Source of the DNA: Salvia splendens
Taxonomy: Eukaryota > Streptophyta > Magnoliopsida > Lamiales > Lamiaceae
Length of the DNA stretch: 64,000 nucleotides
NCBI RefSeq assembly: GCF_004379255.2
Contig: NC_056041.1
Coordinates: 434,001-498,000 of the forward strand
Direction of reading: 5' to 3'
This document shows, piece after piece, positions 44,310 through 54,185 of the stretch (position 1 is its first letter; every line of letters starts with the position of its first letter). Made by a program: the position numbers and the translations under genes. Under the pieces are notes generated by a model that was not told the DNA's origin, searched no databases, and saw nothing but the letters and a program-made list of their open reading frames with translations.

Positions 44310-45380
44310 GAGCATCTCCAGTGGGCGGACATCCCACTCGGACATCCACTAGGACATCCCAAAAACACCTCCTGCCACGTCACTAGGACATCCCACCCCA
44401 CTGCCACATCACTAGGACATCCCATGCATATCCGCCCTTCCCATCGCCCTTCCCACTAGGACATCCCGCAATAAAAAAAATCATAAATTCACAAATAAAA
44501 CAATTTACGTTTACGGAAATAAAATTTGACCGAGAATACGAACGGGAAAAATTAACAACTTTATCGGAAAAAACATACATGATTCGAAAAAAAAAATTAC
44601 ACACTAATAAAAAAAAATTCATACATTATCACGTCAACCCCTCCGAGTCCAAACCTCTTCGATAATATCCTGCTGAAGTCGAATATGGGCATCTGTTTGC
44701 CGCATGTCGGCAAATGCACGCAGCCGCTCGACCTCTCCATGAGGTACCCCCATATTCACATTCGCGGTGGCCACGCCGTGACTTGGACCTGCACCCGTAT
44801 CATCTTCATTGGTCCACTGAGTCAGTTCCGCAGCTTCATTTTCGACAATCATGTTGTGCATTATGATACATGCGTACATGACATCGCCGATGTTGGGAAT
44901 ATGTGCAGCAATGTGGTCACGGGGTACTTGAGTTCGACGATGGATCGGCCGAGGTACCGCCGCCTGCTGCCGCCGCTGCAACCTCTGTTGTAGCAGCCTC
45001 TGTATAGCACCTGAAACAGCGACCTCCAACTCATTCTCGCTATCACTTTCACTAGACATTCTAGATATACTTGAGATTATAGATGTAGAGAGAGAAACTT
45101 GTTATTAACGCAAGTGGTGCGAATGAAATAAAATTCAACGAGCCGTATATATAGAGTTTCAAAAAAAAAAAAAAAAAAAAAAACGGGACGTCCGACCGGA
45201 CGTCCGAGTTGAAGCCACAGTGGCGGACGTCCGCCCGCCCGTCGCCGGGATGTCCGAGGACACCCGACGTCCTCACGGGACGTCCGTATCCGACCTCCGA
45301 CCTCCCAACGGCGGACGTCCCGTCGCCCTTCCCGGTGTCCGACCGGACGTCCTACCGGAGGGGCGCCATAGGAGATGCTC
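44310..45380 (-). mobile_element. PIF/Harbinger element C (internally deleted)
   Basis: 1071 bp with inverted ends GAGCATCTCC and GGAGATGCTC, flanked on both sides by the 3-bp TTA (44307-44309 and 45381-45383), the Harbinger target preference. Subterminal arrays of GGACATCC (left) and GGACGTCC (right) surround a single minus-strand ORF. A run of about 26 A lies near 45158-45183. The element looks young at its ends but lacks the transposase core. Confidence 0.9.
44634..45059 (-). CDS. internally deleted Harbinger transposase ORF
   Basis: 141 residues, open from MSSESDSENELEVAV to the stop. Residues of about 1-53 match the transposase N-terminus (compare RTQVPRDHIAAH here with RWTIPRDHTGAH in element B). 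From about residue 54, IPNIGDVMYACIIMHNMIVENE matches the extreme C-terminal part (DVGNIMLACIILHNMIIEDE in B). The roughly 200 residues between, with all catalytic acids, are gone and the frame is kept. At most it could act as a truncated DNA- or partner-binding protein; I infer no activity. Confidence 0.8.
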   Translation of the reverse strand: MSSESDSENELEVAVSGAIQRLLQQRLQRRQQAAVPRPIHRRTQVPRDHIAAHIPNIGDVMYACIIMHNMIVENEAAELTQWTNEDDTGAGPSHGVATANVNMGVPHGEVERLRAFADMRQTDAHIRLQQDIIEEVWTRRG

Positions 45381-45383
45381 TTA

Positions 45384-46311
45384 GTATTACTTGCATTCAA
45401 ATTTTATGTTATCCATTTTAAAACAACAACGTATGAATGAGTGAATAATTGTGCTTTAGATATATAAACTTTTTATATTTAATGTCTAATTAATCATATA
45501 ATAAATTTTATAACAATTACGTCCCATGCTAGAAGTTTGTGACTTTTTTTAGTAATTAATTAATAGTAATTCATTTTAATTAAAAATATGCTTACCATTT
45601 GAATCCACAATATGGAAAAAGTGATTCATTGTCCATTTCTAGCAGATTAAGTATTGTTTTATTTAAAATATACATTTACATAATTATGTCAACACTACTA
45701 AATAAATTAAAAATTCGTGTATTCTTTCAAGCAAAAGGTGTTGAATTTTAGGATGCATATGATCAGAATAAAACTCTTATTTTAGTGACCTTCTAAAAGT
45801 TGTTATTTTTATTATTATAATATAATATAATATAATATTCTATAATAACAATAATTCAATAATTATTAGTGTTATTTTCCTTGATAACGTAATGTATATA
45901 ATTGGAAAGGGTGACGCCTCGTAATCAAGAGACACGTGTATTGCCTAGATTGATGCATTGAAGAGGCAGCAAATGGAAGTAGAAATTTCAATTAAATGCC
46001 CAAATTAACAATAAAAAATATTTTGAAAACTGCACAAAAGCACTTAAAATAATGTCTTTATTTATATTAATGGCATCAAATCCAAGGTTGCCTGTCACGT
46101 TTTATGCTGGCTTTCCTGCAGTAAGAAATGTATCAACTACAAGTGGTAAAAAACCATTTTGTTTACTAATATAAAAATTTAACAGTTTGTCAGTTTCTAA
46201 AAACACTATTAAGAAGAGAAAAAGAGCTGATCTCAGTAATGATCAATTTAATATATTGCCATGTAATATAAGGTTTTATTTGATTAAAAAGCCTTTCATT
46301 TTCTTCCTAAA
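45384..46311. other. AT-rich intergenic
   Basis: Nothing assigned. A short TAATA-type repeat lies at about 45814-45838. Confidence 0.55.
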
Positions 46312-46314
46312 TTA

Positions 46315-47927
46315 GAGCATCCACAATGGGGTGCCCTATAATCCGCTCTATAGGGCGTCCTATGCTCTGCTACATCATTATTCTATCCTCCTACCCTTCC
46401 ACCTATAGTGGGACGCCCTAAAGTCCGCCCTATAGTTTTAACTACTATTTTATTAACTAATTTTTTATGTTTTCAAATATGTCATACAAAATTATAAAAA
46501 AACACTACGATTAAAGGCAAATCCTACATTACTAATTAAAAAAAAGTTACAAGAGTTAGAAATAAAAAACAAGTTTACTACAAATAACAGGCAAATCCTA
46601 CATTACTAGTTCATTCCCAGCTTGCGGCGCAGATCATCGATCATTCACTTGAGGTATTCGACTTTGCCCGGGTCCTCGCACTGCATGAGGCGTGGTGCGT
46701 GTCCAACAACGTCCTCCGGTTGGCGGCCGCCACAAACTCCGCGTAGGCATGTCCCGCAGCCGAAGTCGGGGCCGGGGTAGGGGCCGCGGCCTGTAAGGAT
46801 GTAGCCTTTGCCTTGCCCTTGTTCTTGGCAGCCTTGATGCCAGTGGGACGCCAGGAGGACATCGGTGTGCCGGAACTCTCATCCTCGTACATCTGCTGGT
46901 TGAGGTCCATCGGAGGTGCGCCGCTGTTGCTGCTCGTATAATCACCGGCGGCGGCGTTCTTCGCCCTCTTCGCCGCAGCCGATAGGGCAGAATCCATCCT
47001 TGGAACTTCTGCTTGTCCTTCAGGAGGAGCCATGAGTTGTAATGCTTGAAATTGTCGTACAATGAAACGTACGACACAACCACTTTATCGCCACATCCGT
47101 CATACTCTAACTGCTGCCCTGCTCCCTCAAGCACTTCTCGTACTCATTGGAGAACAAATTGACCTGCTTCTTCACCTGATCCCAGTGCTTGCGGAGCTGC
47201 TCCCTATGGCGCTTGTAGGCAGCCGGCGGCTTGGCCTTGTTGTAGCGGTCAGCGATGCGCTCCCAGTACTCGATTTGCTTCTGGTTGTTGGCAACACCGG
47301 GTCCTCTGAAATATCAATCCAACACCTCGTCAAGACGATGGATTCATCCGGGTTGTAGTTCGTCCTCCATGAAGCGAACTCTTCATTCTTCTCCGGAAAT
47401 GACAACTTCTGGGCTCTTTGCTTGATCCGCTTATTCTTGGTGGCGGTGCCCGAGGCGGCGGCCGCGGGGAGGGGCGGGGGCGCGGGTGGGAGACAGCTCC
47501 ATGTCTGACAGCCCGTACGAATCCGTGCTGAAATCGGGATCGTATTGGGTGTTGGAGTCGAAGGGCCGGTATTCGTCGGGGTCTGTACCCGACCACCGGG
47601 CACCACCATCGAACATCGGACTATTCGGACTTGGGTAATCACCGATATTCATTTTATAAGTGAAATAGAGAGAATGAGATGAAAGAGTGGAAGAGTGAAA
47701 GGAAGTAGAATTGTGGTGTGTATATATAAATTTTGAAGAATTAAAAAATAATAAAAAAGGAAAACGCGTTGCATCGTCCGCAGTGGGGCGGACGATGCGT
47801 GGTCGAACGCATATCGTCCGCGGACGATGTATAGGGCACGGACGATGGATGAGCCATCATCCGCGTGGCTACAGTGGCGGATGATAATCCGCCCGATGCA
47901 TCTGGCGGACTCCTAGTGTGGATGCCC
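46315..47927 (-). mobile_element. PIF/Harbinger element D (ORF1 only)
   Basis: 1613 bp. Ends GAGCATCCACAATGGGG and, read inward from the right, GGGCATCCACACTAGGAG, with TTA on both sides (46312-46314 and 47928-47930). Subterminal repeats of the form GGGCG-CCTAT (left) and TCGTCCGC-GGACGATG (right) are present. It carries a broken ORF1 on the minus strand and no transposase. Confidence 0.88.
46634..47652 (-). pseudogene. Harbinger ORF1 (Myb/SANT-like), several frameshifts
   Basis: The start MNIGDYPSPNSPMFDGG is at 47652. The coding trail then passes through at least four frame changes: NEEFASWRTNYNPDESIVL-TRCWIDISEDP around 47400-47310, then YWERIADRYNKAKPPAAY around 47280-47220, then KHYNSWLLLKDKQKFQGW around 47050-46995, then MDSALSAAAKRAKNAAAGDY to the end near 46641. 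These are the successive blocks of plant Harbinger ORF1 proteins, so the parts are in the right order but cannot be translated together. Confidence 0.75.
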
Positions 47928-47930
47928 TTA

Positions 47931-49288
47931 GATGTACAAAAGAAATGGAGTAAATTATTGGGGAAAAGAGAAGAAGTTATGGAGTAATTAACTGTGCACA
48001 GTAAAAAGGAATGATCTTTTTTCAGTCAAAGCTAGACTGACGAGTAGCAACCCCAGTGATTCTGATTGACCAATTAACGGATTTGTTCCCTTTAATTTTT
48101 AAATCTGATTCGAATATATATTAATTTTTTGAAATCTGATATTCGTCAACATTTAATATTAATATGTAGTATCATTTCCATAAACATTAATCCAGGTTAA
48201 AATTTAATTTAATTAGCATGCATAATATCATAAAAATAAATACGAAGAACTACGAGTGATACAAATTACAAAGTTAAACAGAAGATATTTACATACTCCT
48301 CTAGAATTTAGTATAGTACGTATCACATAAGAATAATATTTATAAAAAATATGTATACTATTTACGGAAGATGCTATACGGCAGCTAGTCACTAGTCACA
48401 AGTCTCAGAATTATCATTGGAGTATTTATAGTCTTTCATTAACTAATAGAAGTAATAAAGAAAATGATGGTTCATTTTGTTAATCCTTTATTTTCTGATT
48501 TTTGTACAATGACCAACCGTTGTAAAAAGTTTGAAATATTTTATCCAAAGTGAAGTTAAAAAATACTTATATACTGTACTTAGGACTTACTATGTCCATG
48601 CTCGATAATTATATTCATACATTTTGAACCATTAAACGAAAATACAATATCATTATCTAATGACAATACTTGAATGTACAATATATATCATGATTCATGG
48701 GTCATTAACGAAAATTAGTTGTAACCTATTTTTGGGATATTTTATATCTATTTTTACTAATAATAGTTCTTTAACCATTTATTCTAACAATCTTTGTTTT
48801 ATTTTACATTTTTACTAATCTAAATTAGAACTCAACCTTCGTTCATAATTAATAAATATTTTTCCATTTCAAAATATAAACCACAATTTTCTTCATTTTT
48901 TATTACTATTATTTTTCTTTTCTTTTTTTTCACTTTGGTTGTCAATTTTACATTCAAAATACGTGTTCTAGAATTTACTAACAAAATTATTGATAATATG
49001 AGGAGGTAATATAAAAAACTATGGGCAGTTGAAAATAAAATACAGTGTATCACTACACTACACATAACACACCCCTTTCGTGTGAGTCCAGTGGTGAGGA
49101 TCTTAAGTTACACGTGTCACAATCCCAGGCTCCCATTAGATGCGGCGGCTCGTTTAAGAATATCTCCCCCAACTTAACATAATTAACCTTCTTTAACTTC
49201 TAATTAAACCTCTTTCAAAAAGATTAAATCTCTTGAAAAATAGATTTCCTTTTTCCCTTTTATTCCCCAATTTTGATCCCTCGAATCC
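47931..49288. other. intergenic, includes the upstream region of the CRF gene
   Basis: AT-rich, no gene. A G-box core CACGTG lies at 49111-49116, about 180 bp before the TATA box of the ERF gene. Confidence 0.55.
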
Positions 49289-49297
49289 TATAAAATA
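49289..49297 (+). promoter_or_regulatory. TATA box of the CRF gene
   Basis: TATAAAATA; a start about 30 bp further on would fall just before the CT repeat at 49337, giving a leader of nearly 400 nt. Confidence 0.65.
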
Positions 49298-49334
49298 GTA
49301 ACCGTATCACTCATATCGGCTCTCCAGCTCAACA

Positions 49335-49336
<2 letters not shown>

Positions 49337-49383
<47 letters not shown>
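49337..49383 (+). repeat. (CT)n microsatellite in the CRF leader
   Basis: 47 bp of pure CT. GA/CT tracts in plant leaders can bind BPC-type GAGA-binding factors, and they vary in length between alleles. Confidence 0.9.
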
Positions 49384-49386
<3 letters not shown>

Positions 49387-49662
49387 AATCCTACTTCTCA
49401 TCTGAGTTTTACTCAAATAGTGAAACAAAAGCCTTCGCCTCAACCATACTCTCTGCATACATTCTCTGTCGCCTCACTACTTTCGCTTTGTGGTTTCTTC
49501 GCTCCACCCCTCTCTGTTTCTTTTCAGATTTACTTTTACCCTTCAAACTTTCTCATTAAACCGAGATTTTTTCCTCCTTTTTTTTTCTCTTCAACGTTCC
49601 GCTTTCTCTTTATTCTCTCAGAATCTCTCCTTTTATTTTTGCCTTGTTAGCTTTCGCTTTCA

Positions 49663-49674
49663 ATGCAAATCTGA
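49663..49674 (+). other. three-codon uORF in the CRF leader
   Basis: ATG-CAA-ATC-TGA (M-Q-I-stop) ends 41 nt before the main ATG at 49716. If the leader begins near 49325, ribosomes meet it before the CRF start. Effect is inferred. Confidence 0.6.
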
Positions 49675-49715
49675 AGAAAAAGGAAACAAAAACTCACACT
49701 GTCTCTGAGGAAACA

Positions 49716-50696
49716 ATGTTTTCTACAAACAGGGTGAAGTACAGTGAGCACATAACGAGGACTACGGTTAGCAGAAGGCGGGAAAATCCAATTTCCGGCA
49801 GGAAAAGCCCTTTTCCGGAGGCGAGGACGGTTCGGTTCTCTGTTACCGACGCCGACGCCACCGATTCTTCGAGCGATGAGGAGGAGGAGGGGTTTAGCTT
49901 TGCTGTGAAGCGGCGAAGGGTGAGGAAGTTCATCAACGAGGTCAGAATCCAGCCTTGCTGCAGAGATAACGGAAATGTTGACGTTAACGGAAGTGTTAAC
50001 GGCGCCGTGAGGGTTAGCCGGCCAACGCTGAAGCGGAAGAAGAGCGGCGGAGGGAGAGCGGCCGCGGCGGCGGAGGGCGGCGGAGCGAGGAAGTTCCGTG
50101 GCGTGAGGCAGCGGCCGTGGGGGAAGTGGGCGGCGGAGATTCGTGACCCGCTGCGGCGCGTGAGGCTGTGGCTCGGGACCTACGACACGGCGGAGGAAGC
50201 CGCCATGGTGTACGACCACGCCGCTATTCAGCTGCGTGGCCCCGACGCGCTCACCAACTTCTCGGCTCCGGCTGCGGCGGCGCCTGACAAGGACAGCTCC
50301 GGCTACAACTCCGCCGACGAGTCGCACTCGCTCAACATTGCCAAGTCGCCGAAGTCTGTGCTGCGGTGTGTCTCGGCGGCTGACTCGGCGGAAGCGGAGG
50401 CGGAGGTCGAAGCCGAGTCCTCTTGTGTTTTCCCTCAGAACGACGTCGTTGGCAGCCCTGACGATCTCTCGATATTCCCTCCGAGCGACGATATATTCGC
50501 GGAGTTTGAGAAACCGGCAGACTTGTTTGACGAAACGGTTTTCTCGGACGACATTTACGGTATGGGTTTCTGCAGCGGCGATTTGCTTGTTGGGTCGGAT
50601 ACGGATTTTGGGCTCGGGTCATCCAGCTGGCAAAACGATGACTTCTTTCATGACTTTGGTGATATATTCGGGTCGGATCCTCTCGTTGCGCTTTGA
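49716..50696 (+). CDS. CRF: AP2/ERF group VI transcription factor, cytokinin response factor type
   Basis: Intronless, 326 residues. The in-frame region upstream of 49716 contains no ATG, so [12 protein letters not shown] is the start. The N-terminus has the CRF domain ([13 protein letters not shown] and [20 protein letters not shown]), followed by a basic stretch with KFINEV. The AP2/ERF domain lies at about 127-184 ([38 protein letters not shown]), with the Ala and Asp of ERF rather than DREB type. SPKSVL at 211-216 matches the putative MAPK site of CRFs. The C-terminus is acidic with aromatic residues, likely an activation domain. CRFs act in the nucleus downstream of cytokinin two-component signalling and bind GCC-box-like sites. 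Which CRF number it corresponds to is not decided. Confidence 0.96.
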   Translation: MFSTNRVKYSEHITRTTVSRRRENPISGRKSPFPEARTVRFSVTDADATDSSSDEEEEGFSFAVKRRRVRKFINEVRIQPCCRDNGNVDVNGSVNGAVRVSRPTLKRKKSGGGRAAAAAEGGGARKFRGVRQRPWGKWAAEIRDPLRRVRLWLGTYDTAEEAAMVYDHAAIQLRGPDALTNFSAPAAAAPDKDSSGYNSADESHSLNIAKSPKSVLRCVSAADSAEAEAEVEAESSCVFPQNDVVGSPDDLSIFPPSDDIFAEFEKPADLFDETVFSDDIYGMGFCSGDLLVGSDTDFGLGSSSWQNDDFFHDFGDIFGSDPLVAL

Positions 50697-51579
50697 GTTA
50701 TTAAAATATTTGTAATAGTATAAGAAATCAGCACCAATTTTGTTGATTTCTTCGGCAGTTTTGGGATGGTTAATTAGTGTGTTTTTTATTTTATTTATTT
50801 GTGTGGAAAATAGACCTATGTAATTCTGTGTTTAATGTGAAGAAATTTAAATTATTCGTGCTAATAAAAAATCTTAGCTCAGCTCCTTTCCGGTAACGGT
50901 GGATTTTCATGGTAATATATTAATTAATAAAAGTATTTGCTTAAGCGCGTGTGCAATTAGAATAAGAACTTTAGTTTAAAGAGAAGGACACGTGTGGCAG
51001 TCACGTGACTTGCGAAGTTAAGAATTAGGTGAGAGATTGAAATGGAATGAATCTGCATACCCTTAATTTGTCATTAAATTTCTATTGGGCTTTGTCTCAA
51101 CTTTTAATACCACAAATTATGTGTTTAGACAGTTGCAATACTACTAAATGTAGGAGGCATTATTAGCAATAGGCAATTACTATATGCAACTCTTTTTATT
51201 GAAGAGAGTAAATGTAATACTAATAATTAAGCTACGGTACAATATATTCATGCATCACTTCAACGTGGCCTTATACAAAAATGCAATAACATAGTAGCAT
51301 ACCTATTAAAGGCATAATAAAAATAAGATTTAATGTCATTATCGGGCTAGAACAATTTTTTTTATAATTTATTATATGTGCGTGTTTTTGTGATTGTATT
51401 GTATAAATAATTTTGTTGAGAAATAAAGTAAGATATCCACACAGAAAAGGGGAAGAAATATTTGGAAATGATGCGTTAAGGTATGGTAAGAATGAAGGGT
51501 TCAATCTTGTTTGATCTTTCCCAGCTGAGTGCTGACCGTTGGGCCCCTTCCCTCATGTGTCGGTCTCCAAATTTACTCA
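50697..51579. other. 3' flank of the CRF gene and intergenic
   Basis: Probable 3' untranslated region to about 50880. Two G-box cores lie close together at 50989-50994 and 51002-51007 (ACACGTGTGG and TCACGTGACT). No further gene. Confidence 0.55.
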
Positions 51580-51588
51580 AATCAAATT

Positions 51589-52742
51589 GAGTGAACTACA
51601 AAAATGGTTCATGGACTATGAGTTTATCTCGCTCTTAGTTTTTAGACTTTAAAAATATCGTCAGACATCTATGAACTAAGAGTTTATCTCGAAATTGGTC
51701 CTTTTGCCATTTTTTGATACGAAAATATCTTTTTGAGGGTTTGGGCAACTTGGTCTTTTTAGACTTTTAACATTTTAAATCTGATATTATTTCAATATGT
51801 ATTAAATATGATATTATTTTAAAATTATCATTCTTCTTCATTTTTGTCATCCTTCAATTCGTTTCTTTATTTCAATATTAGATTTAATTTTATAAAATTA
51901 AATTTTAAATTTATATTTTTAAATATCAATAAATTTTTATCAATTAAAATTATTAATTCATGGACACTATAAATATTGATTAAAACTATTAATTTTTGTT
52001 ATTTAATATAATATTCATTTGAATCGAAGAAGTACAAAAAAATATTATTAATCATGATGGAAAAATAAGAGCTATTCTACTTAGCCTTCGTTTGGTTGTT
52101 ATAATTGCTTGTGATTATATTTTATGAAGTTGACTAAAAATTTGATACTACTAAAAATTTTATATAGAATTTTGTTTAAATTTTCTAATTAATTTTGATT
52201 GTTTTCAAATAAATAAACGAAAATTATATTAGTCTTACATTAGATGCATATTTATTTCAGAATAATCGTGTTATGTGATGTATTTATGATTAAAACTAAG
52301 TTGGCGTCGGCATACATTATTGTTTAAATATTAGACGCTATCAAATATTAATTAAAACTATTAATTTTTGTTATTTAAGAAATTTAATAATTAAAAAATT
52401 ATTGATATTTAAAAATCTAAATTTAAAATTTAATTTATAAAATTAAATCTAATATTGAAATAAAGAAACAAAGTGAAGGATGACAAAATGGAAGAAGAAT
52501 AATAATTTTGAAATAATATCATATTTAGTACATCACTAAAATAATATCAGATTTAAAATGTAAAAAATGTAAAAAGACCAAATTGCTCAAACCCTCAAAA
52601 GGGTATTTTCATATCAAAATATGGCAAAAGGACCAATTTCGAGATAAACCCTTAGTACATGGATGTTTGACGATATTTTTAAAGTCCATGGATTATGGGC
52701 GAGATAAACTCATAGTCCAGGGACCATTTTTGTAGTTCACTC
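51589..52742. mobile_element. foldback MULE-type element 1
   Basis: 1154 bp with very long inverted repeats of about 350-400 bp. The left end GAGTGAACTACAAAAATGGT is matched by ACCATTTTTGTAGTTCACTC at the right, and the match continues through GAGATAAAC and AAGGACCAATTTCGAGATAA motifs. The flanking 9-bp repeats AATCAAATT and AATAAAATT differ at one base, supporting a Mutator-type target duplication. No ORF of note. Confidence 0.8.
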
Positions 52743-52837
52743 AATAAAATTTCTAAAACAAGTAGTAGTACTCCTATTAAAGAAATCAGAAAAAATAATA
52801 GTACTCCTACTAGATATCGTATTCATGATTGAAATTA

Positions 52838-53851
52838 GAGTGAATTACATTTGTAGACTCTATACTTTTAGCGACGAACATTTGTGGGCTCTATACTTTT
52901 AAAATATCATTTGCGGTCCCCAAACTATACCACTTGCACGTTTCAGGTGCTTTTTCACTTTTTGGTCAAATTTTTGGACAAAAATGCCCCCAAAAGCCTA
53001 AAGGGCATTTTTGTACACTCACTCTCCAAAGGTAAGTACTTATTTTGATATTTATATCAGTTTGATTACTTTAACTATGGTTTGTGTTTTATTCGAATAT
53101 TTTTTGTTTCAATTGATTATAGCGTGCAGTGCTTTCTCTTCTTCAAAAATTTTCTAAATTTTAAAAAATTATGTTTAACCTTTACAGATATTGTTATGCA
53201 TAAGAATCAATGGTCATAGTTGAATGATTGGAAAGAGCTGAATCTGTGATATTATAAACTTACAGAGAATAAAAATGATTTCCGAGAGCTTTAGGAAGTT
53301 GGCATAAAAATGAAATAATAGTATAATACTTATTATTTGTAATTGCTACCACTCTATATTTTTTAAATATTAAATAATTTGTACTTAAAAGCAAAAGGCC
53401 ACGATATTTTAAAATTTTCTGAATACTTTTAAAATGTGAACATCGTTTTTTGTTATAGATCATCATCATTTTAATTGATTCATCGAGGAAATAGAATAGG
53501 TGCGAGGAAATAGAATAATTTTATTTTTAAGTTAAAACTCAAGATTAAAACCTGTGCAATTTTTTTATACTATAGCCATTTCGAATAAAAATCATTATAA
53601 AATAAAAATCACATTTAAAATACCTAAATTAACATAAATATCAAAATAAGTATATACTTTTGGAGAGTGAGTGTACAAAAATGCCTTGTAGGCTTCTGGG
53701 GGCATTTTTGTCCAAAAAATTGATAAAAAAGTGAAAAAACACCTAAAACATGCAAAGAGTATAGTCTGAGGACCGCAAATAATATTTTGCAAGTATAGAG
53801 ACCGCAAATGTTCATTGCTGAAAGTATATAACCTAAAAATGTAATTCACTC
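52838..53851. mobile_element. foldback MULE-type element 2
   Basis: 1014 bp with inverted repeats of about 200-230 bp (GAGTGAATTACATTTGTAGA at left; the right end, read inward, starts GAGTGAATTACATTTTTAGG). Inner matches include CATTTTTGTACACTCACTCTCC. A perfect 9-bp duplication TTGAAATTA flanks it (52829-52837 and 53852-53860). Only 95 bp separate it from element 1, with which it shares the terminal GAGTGAA-TAC motif. Confidence 0.85.
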
Positions 53852-53967
53852 TTGAAATTAAGAAATTTTATATATTGGTCATAGCGTTTGAATGAGACTT
53901 AATTAATTTACTTGTTGCTTTAAATATGAAGTGACCAACTTTGAGGCTAACAATGAAACTCACATTC

Positions 53968-54185
53968 CTCCTGCCCTATAAAAATAAAGACTTGAAGACA
54001 GAAGGAATTTTAATGTGAACTTGATGAAGTATAAAAGACATAGAATAAAAAAATGCTTGAAATATTATTAATAGAGAATAAGCTCACCTTACAAAAAAGA
54101 AAAGACTTGTCAAAAATAAAAATAAATTATTTTTGTGGAATGGTGCAATGAAAAAGAAACAATTTTTATGGGATAGAAGGTGGAG
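53968..54185. mobile_element. degenerate Stowaway-like MITE
   Basis: CTCCTGCCCTATAAAAAT at the left and ATTTTTATGGGATAGAAGG at the right form imperfect inverted ends. No coding capacity. Confidence 0.55.

Noticed and set aside
44685..44993. 102-residue plus-strand ORF
   Set aside because: Antisense shadow of the deleted Harbinger transposase ORF.
49644..49715. N-terminal extension of the CRF protein from 49644
   Set aside because: The frame begins at TTG there; the first ATG is at 49716 and starts the conserved CRF N-terminus.
49647..50327. 226-residue minus-strand ORF and 159-residue plus-strand ORF at 50236
   Set aside because: Out-of-frame shadows of the GC-rich CRF coding sequence.
53595..53849. 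84-residue minus-strand ORF
   Set aside because: Lies in the inverted arm of a foldback element; composition is hydrophobic by chance.
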